Positions 31,874-39,021 of a stretch of DNA of 64,000 bases are shown here, one piece after another. The number at the start of each line of letters is the position of its first letter. Position 1 is the first letter of the stretch. This DNA is from Clostridiales bacterium. Lineage in GTDB: Bacteria > Bacillota > Clostridia > Christensenellales > Pumilibacteraceae. The notes below the pieces were generated by a model, which worked only from the letters and a program-made list of their open reading frames with translations, had not been told where the DNA came from and did not search any database. The stretch lies in NCBI GenBank assembly GCA_022508445.1, contig JAFLVG010000001.1, positions 124,001 through 188,000 of the forward strand. The letters run 5' to 3'. A program made the translations under genes and the position numbers.

Positions 31874-34198
31874 ACTATGTGATCCTCCTTGACCGCTGTC
31901 GGTTATTTTAATTGTGGTTTCGGCAGTAATGTTATCGGAATGTTGGAGCTTTGTCCGCCGCTTGATTGCGGAGAGCTTGCGAGAAAGTCTGCCGTCGTCA
32001 AACCTCATTACCGTCAGCCGAAGCGCGTTGCACACGACAAACAGCGACGAGAACGCCATTGCACCTGCCGCAATCATCGGGTTGAGCGTTACTCCGACCG
32101 AGTATAACACGCCTGCCGCGAGCGGTATTCCGAGAGTGTTGTATATGAACGCCCAGAACAAATTTTGCTTGACGTTCCGAAGGCTTGCATTGGAAACCGC
32201 CATTGCGCGCGGCACGTCTACGAGGTCGGACTTGACAAGAACGACGTCCGCCGCCTCGATTGCGACGTCCGTACCCGAGCCTATCGCTATGCCGACGTCC
32301 GCCGCTTTGAGCGCAGGCGCGTCGTTTATTCCGTCACCCACCATGGCGACCTTGCCTTGAAGTTTGAGGCTTTCTATTATATTCAGTTTGTCTTCGGGAA
32401 GAACATTACAGTAAACTTCGGTTATTCCCACCTTTTCCGCTATTCTCCTTGCCTGGCGCTCGTTGTCGCCGGTCAGCATGACGACGCGCGCGCCCACGCT
32501 CTTTATCAGCTCGATGGCGTGTTTACTCGACGGCTTTACCTCGTCGTCTACGGTTATTGCGCCGAGAAGTTCACCCTTGCGGCAAAGATATACTGTTTGA
32601 GCGTCGCCCTCCGTCACCTCGACGCCGAACTCTTTCATGAGCCGCGGCGAGCCGAGCGCGTATTCAGCTCCGTCCACCTTGCCGATAACACCGTATCCTA
32701 TCTTGTATTCGCTGTCGGTCGCGACTGTGCCGTCGTCTTTTGCCGCCTCCGTTACCGCACGTGCAAGCGGATGCGTGGACGTCCGTTCAAGCGCCGCCGC
32801 TACTTTCAGCACCTCGTCGGGATTGCCGTCCCACGCGCCGAAACCATTTATTTCGGTAACGCGCGGCTTACCCTCGGTGATTGTCGCCGTTTTGTCGAGC
32901 GCGAATATCGTAACGTCGCGCAAACCCTGCAAGACCTCCGCATTCTTGACGAGTACGCCGTATGCCGCCGCCCGTCCCGTTCCCGCCATAACCGCTACCG
33001 GCGTGGCTAGACCGAGCGCGCACGGACATGATATGACAAGTACCGATATCGCCATCGTAAGCGCCTGCCCGACCGTTCCCACGCACAACCACACTATGAG
33101 CGTGACGAGCGCAATAGCGCAAACAGCTGGAACGAAAATCGCGGATACTTTGTCCGCTATCTTTTGTATGGGCGCTTTCGAACCGCCGGCGTTTTCCACA
33201 AGCTCGATAATTTTGCTTAATGTCGAATCGGCGCCCACTTTTTCGGCGCGCATTTCTATTCTGCCGGTAAGGTTGAGTACAGCCGAAGTGACGGAAGAGC
33301 CGATTGTCGCCTCTTCCGGTATCGATTCGCCCGTAATCGCCGACTTGTCGAGAGTTGTCGATCCGCTCACAATCACACCGTCACACGGAACGTACTCGCC
33401 CGGAAGCACAATAACCGTATCGCCCACCGCAATCTGTTCAACGGAAATTTGCTCTTCTTTTCCGTCGCGAAGAACGGTGGCGGTCTGCGGCCGCAAGCGC
33501 AAAAGCTTATCAACCTCCGAGCGCGTCTTGCCCTTCGATTTGGCTTCCAAAAACTTGCCGAGTGTGACGAGCGCGAGAATTGTCGCCGCCGACTCGAAAA
33601 ACAAGTTCATTGCAAGCTCCGCGGCGGCGTGGGTGTGTCCTGCCGCAACGCCGGCGTTTATCAAGAACAAGGTCACAATGCCGTATATATACGCCGCGCC
33701 GCTGCCGAGAGACACGAGAGTATCCATATTGGGCGCGCGGTGCAAAACGGCTTTGACGCCGCTTACGAAAAACCGCCCGTTAATGACAAGAATAGGTGTC
33801 GTGAGAACAGCTTGAATGAGCGCAAACGACGACGGATCGCGGTGCGGATCGAACACACCCATCGGAAATCCCGCCATATGCCCCATCGAAAAGTACATGA
33901 GCGGAATCAAGAACACGAGCGACGCTAAAAAACGAATCAAAAGCGTTTTTGAATAGTCGCGCGTTTCGGTCTTGCTTTCGCGCTCTTTCTTTGCTCCGCT
34001 TTCGCGTTTACTTGCGCCGTACCCCGCGTCTTTGACCGCGGCGATAATCTCGTCGTCCGAAACGTCGGTATCTACGGTCATTCTGTTCATTAGCAAATTG
34101 ACCTCGACGCTATCCACGCCGAGCTTTGTTACCGCTTTTTCCACATGCGCCGCACACGCCGCGCAAGTCATTCCCGTAATGTCGAATATCTTCTTCAT
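31673..34198 (-). CDS. copA: Copper-exporting P1B-type ATPase with N- and C-terminal HMA domains
   Basis: 841 residues from the ATG at 34198. Order: heavy-metal-associated domain with GMTCAAC (9-15); eight membrane segments; TGES (289-292); CPC (391-393) for Cu(I); the phosphorylation loop DKTAT (435-439), where the usual Gly is Ala; TGDN, GDGINDAPAL; a basic linker of about 45 residues; and a second HMA domain (776-841) with GMSCMHC. It exports Cu(I) from the cytoplasm. The ATG has no ribosome site and lies 9 bases past a consensus -10 box, so its mRNA is nearly leaderless, whereas a full Shine-Dalgarno site lies before the C-terminal domain (see copZ). Confidence 0.95.
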   Translation of the reverse strand: MKKIFDITGMTCAACAAHVEKAVTKLGVDSVEVNLLMNRMTVDTDVSDDEIIAAVKDAGYGASKRESGAKKERESKTETRDYSKTLLIRFLASLVFLIPLMYFSMGHMAGFPMGVFDPHRDPSSFALIQAVLTTPILVINGRFFVSGVKAVLHRAPNMDTLVSLGSGAAYIYGIVTLFLINAGVAAGHTHAAAELAMNLFFESAATILALVTLGKFLEAKSKGKTRSEVDKLLRLRPQTATVLRDGKEEQISVEQIAVGDTVIVLPGEYVPCDGVIVSGSTTLDKSAITGESIPEEATIGSSVTSAVLNLTGRIEMRAEKVGADSTLSKIIELVENAGGSKAPIQKIADKVSAIFVPAVCAIALVTLIVWLCVGTVGQALTMAISVLVISCPCALGLATPVAVMAGTGRAAAYGVLVKNAEVLQGLRDVTIFALDKTATITEGKPRVTEINGFGAWDGNPDEVLKVAAALERTSTHPLARAVTEAAKDDGTVATDSEYKIGYGVIGKVDGAEYALGSPRLMKEFGVEVTEGDAQTVYLCRKGELLGAITVDDEVKPSSKHAIELIKSVGARVVMLTGDNERQARRIAEKVGITEVYCNVLPEDKLNIIESLKLQGKVAMVGDGINDAPALKAADVGIAIGSGTDVAIEAADVVLVKSDLVDVPRAMAVSNASLRNVKQNLFWAFIYNTLGIPLAAGVLYSVGVTLNPMIAAGAMAFSSLFVVCNALRLTVMRFDDGRLSRKLSAIKRRTKLQHSDNITAETTIKITDSGQGGSHSMEVTLKIDGMSCMHCVGRVEKALSAVNGVQKVNVDLQKGEAKLVGEFDTAAAVQAVIGAGYDCKVA

Positions 34199-34207
34199 TG
34201 CATTAGT

Positions 34208-34236
34208 ATTATAACAACCGCTTGTAGTTATGTCAA
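34208..34236 (-). promoter_or_regulatory. copA promoter (predicted near-leaderless)
   Basis: TTGACA (34236-34231), 17-base spacer, TATAAT (34213-34208) with TGT before it. The spacer contains ACAAgcggTTGT, a short inverted repeat that could be a copper-repressor site. Start codon begins 10 bases past the -10 box. Confidence 0.85.
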
Positions 34237-34331
34237 GCAATTTCCTACTGAATTACTATGATATTAAAACAAAGCGGCTCGGTACTTTTTGGCGTAAGTA
34301 AGCATATATAGTGTTACGGAGAGATATCAGT

Positions 34332-35354
34332 ATGGAGAATATCGTTATAGCAATCGGGTGTACGGAATGCGGACAAACGCCCGTAATGCCGTATGTCGGC
34401 GGACGGTTTGACGGCAAGGATTTTAGCTCGCTCGCAAAGTACTATTTAGGCTCTGCGCTCTTGCGGTGCGGATTTGACGTAGTCAATGTGTCAAAGACCA
34501 CTTGCGAGCCGCAAGACATCGTGATGGTTTCAAATCGGTACGGCATCGACGCCGCCGTAATCGTTTCGTATACGGCATTCGGATCGCGCAAGAGCTTTAA
34601 CGGCGTGCACGGAAGTGTCGTTAGATATTCGCAGGGCCGATTCATGACAAAATCTCGCGTCATGTGCGAGGATATTTGCGCAAAGCTATCTCTGTACCGC
34701 GACTGCACTACGTCGCCCGACGGCACGCTCGGCTCAGCTATTTGCCAGACGGCGATTGTCGACGTAGGCTACTCTACCTGCTTCGAAGAAGCGAAGCTGA
34801 TACACGATCCCGACTTTGCGGTACAAACCGCCGAACACATCGCGATGGGGATTTGCGAGAACTTGGGCATGCCGTACGTTAGGCGCGACGATATAATGTC
34901 ATATCCTATGTTATGCTCCGCCGCAACAGGCAAACGCGGCAAAAAGATAAAAATGCTGCAAACCCTACTCTGCGCAAACGGTTACGACGTAGACATCGAC
35001 GGCATTTACGGCAAAGCGACGGACACCGCCGTCAAAACATTTTGCATAAACAACGACATGATCGGTTGCGACGGAGTTACGTCGGCGGTGTGGCGCGATC
35101 TTTTACTTCTCAATCCCAAACACCTCGAATACAGATCGCGAGACAACGCCGTCAGATACATTCAGCGTAAACTCTTATGCAAGCTGTATAAATGTCCGCA
35201 GTCGGGCGAACTCGACGACGAAACGCTTGCGGCTATCTCGCAATTCCTTGCCGAAAACGGAAGCGAGCTGACGGTGAGTAAAGAATACGGCGTAAGCGCG
35301 GACGTCATAAAATTCATATCGCCGATAGGCGGTGGGCGGCCGAGGCTTTTTTAA
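34332..35354 (+). CDS. Degenerate amidase_3-like protein with peptidoglycan-binding domain
   Basis: 340 residues from the ATG at 34332 (GGAGAG upstream). Residues 1-185 follow the secondary-structure rhythm of N-acetylmuramoyl-L-alanine amidases (Amidase_3), but the zinc-binding positions look lost: the usual DPGHGG is IAIGCTECGQ, and the SIHAN strand is VIVSYTAFGSR. Residues about 212-265 are a PG_binding_1 domain (KIKMLQTLLCANGYDVDIDG then YGKATDTAVKTF), and a second weaker copy follows (about 275-320). There is no signal peptide or membrane segment, odd for a wall protein. It may bind rather than cut peptidoglycan, possibly in the forespore or mother cell. Assignment of the first domain is by resemblance. 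Confidence 0.6.
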   Translation: MENIVIAIGCTECGQTPVMPYVGGRFDGKDFSSLAKYYLGSALLRCGFDVVNVSKTTCEPQDIVMVSNRYGIDAAVIVSYTAFGSRKSFNGVHGSVVRYSQGRFMTKSRVMCEDICAKLSLYRDCTTSPDGTLGSAICQTAIVDVGYSTCFEEAKLIHDPDFAVQTAEHIAMGICENLGMPYVRRDDIMSYPMLCSAATGKRGKKIKMLQTLLCANGYDVDIDGIYGKATDTAVKTFCINNDMIGCDGVTSAVWRDLLLLNPKHLEYRSRDNAVRYIQRKLLCKLYKCPQSGELDDETLAAISQFLAENGSELTVSKEYGVSADVIKFISPIGGGRPRLF

Positions 35355-35422
35355 AAGCACGGTCGCGCCCGTTGCATACTGCAATCAGTACGCAAATTCT
35401 TATATTTATGCTCTTAAAAAAT

Positions 35423-35451
35423 TTGACACTGTGTTTAGAAAGTTGTATAAT
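35423..35451 (+). promoter_or_regulatory. Promoter of the second TetR gene
   Basis: TTGACA (35423-35428), 17-base spacer, TATAAT (35446-35451), a full consensus. The start codon is 26 bases downstream with only a weak ribosome site. Confidence 0.85.
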
Positions 35452-35476
35452 ATATAAAACGCTTTAACGGTTTGAA

Positions 35477-36037
35477 ATGAGTACGGCAAAGAGAAGAACA
35501 ACCGATAAAATAAAAGCAAGCCTGACGGCTATGCTTGAAAAAACGCCTATCGAAGATATCACGGCAACGGCGCTTTGCGAGTATGCCAAAATCAACAGAG
35601 CGACCTTCTATTATCACTACGATTCGGTGCATGATGTGTTTGCCGAAATCGAGAGGCAAACGGAATCGGAATTCGCGCAGTGGCTTTCGCAGTCAATTTT
35701 CAACAGCGACGGATCTCCCGAAAAAGGTTTTTATGTTTCCTTTTTCGAATTTATATCGAGAAATGCAAGCGTGTGCCGCATGCTTCTCGGCGCAAGGCGC
35801 CAATCCAACTTCATATCGCGCGCGGTAGAAGCAGGGCGTGAAAAAGTGGTATCTACAATGACAAAGCTGTTCCCCGATTGTCAGACGTCCAAAATCGACT
35901 ACTACTATATATTCGTGTCGAACGGATTTCTGGGTTTGCTGGAATATTGGCTGAACAGCGGCATGCGCGAAAGCACAAACGAAATAGCGGAGATCGGCGA
36001 AAACATTTTGAGAAGCGGCATTGAATTTTTGCGGTAG
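35477..36037 (+). CDS. TetR-family transcriptional regulator
   Basis: 186 residues. The DNA-binding helix-turn-helix is at about 28-52 (ITATALCEYAKINRATFYYHY), followed by a TetR_C_8-type helical region. The C-terminal FVSNGFLGLLEYWLNSGMRES segment is very like that of the TetR protein at 5453-6052 (AIAYWLENGLKES), so the two are paralogues of one subfamily. No divergent target gene is evident; it may control itself. It ends at a bidirectional terminator. Confidence 0.88.
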   Translation: MSTAKRRTTDKIKASLTAMLEKTPIEDITATALCEYAKINRATFYYHYDSVHDVFAEIERQTESEFAQWLSQSIFNSDGSPEKGFYVSFFEFISRNASVCRMLLGARRQSNFISRAVEAGREKVVSTMTKLFPDCQTSKIDYYYIFVSNGFLGLLEYWLNSGMRESTNEIAEIGENILRSGIEFLR

Positions 36038-36068
36038 CTTGACGCTCGACACGCCGAATATGCGATAT

Positions 36069-36097
36069 AAAAAACGACGCACATCGCGTCGTTTTTT
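36069..36097. terminator. Bidirectional terminator
   Basis: 12-bp perfect stem AAAAAACGACGC (36069-36080) with its complement (36086-36097) and loop ACATC; serves the TetR gene from the left and the membrane-protein gene from the right. Confidence 0.9.
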
Positions 36098-36102
36098 TGC
36101 AT

Positions 36103-36813
36103 TTAATTTTTATCGTCTTGCTCTGTTAGCTCTGTTTCTTTTTTCACCCCGTTTGTTTTGACACAGCAAACCGTCAAAAAAACACCGTACATGATAAGGC
36201 TCAGCGCAAGAGGAATATAACAAAACAGACCGGGTGTAAATGCGCAGACCACAGCACAAAGTTCAAACCCGTAAGCTCCTACGTTCCAATGTGTATCAAG
36301 CACGCTCATTAATCTTGCCTTCTGCGGCGAAGTTGTGGAGTTATTCAAACGCGGAGTATGTATGAACGTCGGCATTACCGCACAAAACATCGACATTGCA
36401 AATGCCGAAAACAACGTGATCATGCCGTGTATATTGAGGCGGTGTGCGGCGGCGCTCGAATCGAACTGCATAGTTATTCCGTAAATCACGACGCCACCCA
36501 TGCACAGCGAAAGCATAATGCTGAAAAGCATGACGGATATGAAGTTGTTTTGAAGCTTGTTGCGCTTTTTGAGCGAAGCGGCTATCAAAATGATAGTTGC
36601 AGGTATCACGGACGTAAAAATGAGAACGAGATTGTTGTACTTGCTGTAATACTGCACCGTCGACTTTTCGACAGACTTATAGAATATAGCCACCCTTGGC
36701 GGCAGCATTTGAAGAGTCAACGCCGTTGTAAAAAGAGCCACGGCGGACAGCCATAACGCAACGGCAACGATAATTTTATCGGTATCGTTAAGTCCGCTCT
36801 TCTTTACAGTCAT
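36103..36813 (-). CDS. Integral membrane protein, DUF1648-like N-terminus
   Basis: 236 residues with about six hydrophobic segments (near 15-36, 60-80, 90-112, 130-150, 180-200, 200-222). The LPPRVAIFYKSVEK stretch after the first helix resembles the LPxxVPxHF motif of DUF1648 proteins, which are otherwise uncharacterised. The tail is charged and cytoplasmic. Its start overlaps tsaD by 4 bases, making it the last gene of the prfB-tsaD unit. Function unknown. Confidence 0.7.
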   Translation of the reverse strand: MTVKKSGLNDTDKIIVAVALWLSAVALFTTALTLQMLPPRVAIFYKSVEKSTVQYYSKYNNLVLIFTSVIPATIILIAASLKKRNKLQNNFISVMLFSIMLSLCMGGVVIYGITMQFDSSAAAHRLNIHGMITLFSAFAMSMFCAVMPTFIHTPRLNNSTTSPQKARLMSVLDTHWNVGAYGFELCAVVCAFTPGLFCYIPLALSLIMYGVFLTVCCVKTNGVKKETELTEQDDKN

Positions 36814-37829
36814 GCCGCGCCTCCTATTTTAAGATAGCTTACGGCGTTTAAGTCGAGCTTTGCCGCTTGTATTCCGCCTGCAATCATATCGCGTGCGCGC
36901 ACCGCAACCATTGCCGCATTGTCCGTGCAGAGCGACATAGGCGGAAAATGCACCGAGCATCCGTATTTCTCGCCTTCTTTCGTAAGCTTTTCGCGCAAGT
37001 AAGAATTGGCAGACACGCCGCCTGCCGCGACGACCGTTTTGATCCCGGAATCGACAACCGCTTGCATTGCGCAGTCTACGAGCATTTCGACCGCCGTTTT
37101 TTGAAAGGATGCACAAACGTCCGCAACGTTCGGTTTTTCCCCACGCTGTTCAGATTTGTGCAGATAATTGACGACGGCGGTTTTAAGCCCCGAATAGCTC
37201 AATTCGGCGGTTTTCTTTTTGCGCCGATTGTCTATAAACTCAATCGTAGGCGATCCCATTCTTGCGAGCTTGTCTATCTCCGGACCTCCGGGATACGGCA
37301 AGCCGAGAGAGCGTGCAACCTTATCGAATGCCTCGCCTATCGCGTCGTCCGTCGTTGTGGCGAGCATGGTAAATTGATTAGGCCCGTCAATGCGGCAAAC
37401 ACCGGTGTGTCCGCCGCTTGCCACAACCGCAAGAAACGGATGTTTAAGCTCGGGACACGACAGATAGTTAGCGGCTATGTGCGCCTCGATATGATTCACC
37501 GCATACAGCGGAATGCCGAGTGAATACGAAAGCGCCTTTGCCGCAGACACGCCGACAAGAAGAGCGCCGACAAGCCCCGCGCCGTATGTAACGCCGATAG
37601 CGTCGAGCTCCTGCTTTTTCACGCCGGCTCGCGTGAGTGCCTCGTCTATGACGGGAAGAATGGCGGTCAAATGGTTTCTCGACGCGATTTCGGGCACAAC
37701 GCCGCCGAATCTGCGGTGAATCTCTATCTGCGACGAAATAACGTTGGACAGCAGCTCGTTTCCGCGCAAGACCGCCGCCGACGTTTCGTCGCACGATGTT
37801 TCTATTCCTAAAATCAGCATTTCTTTCAT
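36810..37829 (-). CDS. tsaD: tRNA N6-adenosine threonylcarbamoyltransferase TsaD
   Basis: 339 residues, normal length. TsaD transfers threonylcarbamoyl to A37 of tRNAs reading ANN codons. It carries the ASKHA nucleotide-binding fold: ILGIETSCDETS near the start, the metal ligands in HIEAH (about 111-115), the VASGGHTG phosphate loop and AAGGVSANSYLR late. It follows prfB by 6 bases. Ribosome site is weak; a second ATG three codons in is an alternative start. TsaB, TsaC and TsaE are not in the window. Confidence 0.96.
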   Translation of the reverse strand: MKEMLILGIETSCDETSAAVLRGNELLSNVISSQIEIHRRFGGVVPEIASRNHLTAILPVIDEALTRAGVKKQELDAIGVTYGAGLVGALLVGVSAAKALSYSLGIPLYAVNHIEAHIAANYLSCPELKHPFLAVVASGGHTGVCRIDGPNQFTMLATTTDDAIGEAFDKVARSLGLPYPGGPEIDKLARMGSPTIEFIDNRRKKKTAELSYSGLKTAVVNYLHKSEQRGEKPNVADVCASFQKTAVEMLVDCAMQAVVDSGIKTVVAAGGVSANSYLREKLTKEGEKYGCSVHFPPMSLCTDNAAMVAVRARDMIAGGIQAAKLDLNAVSYLKIGGAA

Positions 37830-37835
37830 GTTTTT

Positions 37836-38933
37836 CTAACAGGATTTTTTGAGGTAGTCAATGATGAATTCTTCTATATCGCCGTCCATTACAGACTGTA
37901 TATCGGAGTTTTCATAGCCTGTTCGGTGATCCTTAACGAGCGTGTACGGTTGGAAAACATACGAGCGAATCTGGCTTCCCCATTCGATTTTTTTGAGATC
38001 ACCCTTTATGCTCGCCGCTTTTTCGGCGGCCTCGCGCTCTTTTAGCTCGACGAGCTTACTTTTGAGCATTGTCATAGCCATTTCGCGGTTTTGAGTCTGA
38101 CTGCGTTCGTTCTGGCAAGTAACGACTATGCCGGTCGGAAAATGCGTTATGCGAATAGCCGAATCCGTCTTGTTTATGTGTTGTCCGCCCGCGCCGCTAC
38201 TGCGGTAAGTATCTACACGGATCTCGTCGGGATTGATTTTGACGGTTATATCGTCCTTGATTTCGGGCATTACTTCGAGGCTTGCAAACGACGTGTGTCG
38301 CCTTGCGTTTGCGTCGAACGGCGAAATTCTGACCAAGCGGTGCACGCCTTTTTCGGCTTTGAGATAGCCGTAAGCGTTTATGCCGCGAGCGATAAACGTG
38401 ATACTCTTGATTCCGGCCTCATCGCCGTCAAGTCTGTCTATAACCTCAACCGAATAGCCTGCCTTTTCGCAATACATTTTGTACATGCGAAACAGCATGG
38501 AAACCCAATCCTGCGCTTCCGTGCCGCCTGCGCCGGAATGAAGAGTTAAAATGGCGTCAGACTTGTCGTACTCACCCTTCAATAAAGCCGCTATTTGCGC
38601 CTTTTCCGCCTCTTCCAAGAGAACGGCGGTTTCGGCAAAAAGCTCTTCGGCGAGCTCCGCGTCCGCCTCGACGGACAAAAGATCGGCCATAACGTTAAGA
38701 TCGTCCGCTTTTTTGAACAGCTTATCGAACTTGCCCAGTGTGTCGTCGATGTACTTGGCCTCGCTGTTCACCGCCTGCGCCGCCTTCGGATCGGAATACA
38801 GCGACGGATCGTTCTGTTTTTGGGCAAGCTCCTCCCGACGCGCTTTGAGCTTATCTGGCGCGACTGCTGTATACGCGTCGGCTATAAGGCTTTTAGCCTC
38901 GCGTATTCGGTTTTTGCTTTCTTCTATATCCAT
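37836..38933 (-). CDS. prfB: Peptide chain release factor 2
   Basis: 365 residues from the ATG at 38933 ([14 protein letters not shown]). RF2 reads UGA and UAA and releases the peptide. The anticodon-like tripeptide SPF is in RISPFDANA and the catalytic GGQ in [13 protein letters not shown]. In most bacteria prfB is split by a UGA and needs a programmed +1 frameshift; here the region corresponding to that site (about 38850-38870, between the N-terminal helix and KLKARREEL) is an uninterrupted frame with no UGA. An upstream TTG extension (to 39002) is open but has no ribosome site and is not RF2-like. Confidence 0.95.
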   Translation of the reverse strand: MDIEESKNRIREAKSLIADAYTAVAPDKLKARREELAQKQNDPSLYSDPKAAQAVNSEAKYIDDTLGKFDKLFKKADDLNVMADLLSVEADAELAEELFAETAVLLEEAEKAQIAALLKGEYDKSDAILTLHSGAGGTEAQDWVSMLFRMYKMYCEKAGYSVEVIDRLDGDEAGIKSITFIARGINAYGYLKAEKGVHRLVRISPFDANARRHTSFASLEVMPEIKDDITVKINPDEIRVDTYRSSGAGGQHINKTDSAIRITHFPTGIVVTCQNERSQTQNREMAMTMLKSKLVELKEREAAEKAASIKGDLKKIEWGSQIRSYVFQPYTLVKDHRTGYENSDIQSVMDGDIEEFIIDYLKKSC

Positions 38934-39021
38934 TCGACTTGAAGTTGATTTTCGGTTAAATGCGTAGCGCAGACCGAGCGCGGCAAACAGTGCCGACCAC
39001 AATGTTTACGTTTACTAATTA

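Noticed and set aside
37836..39002. Programmed frameshift in prfB
   Set aside because: The frame is continuous from 38933 and no UGA slippery site is found in the expected place.
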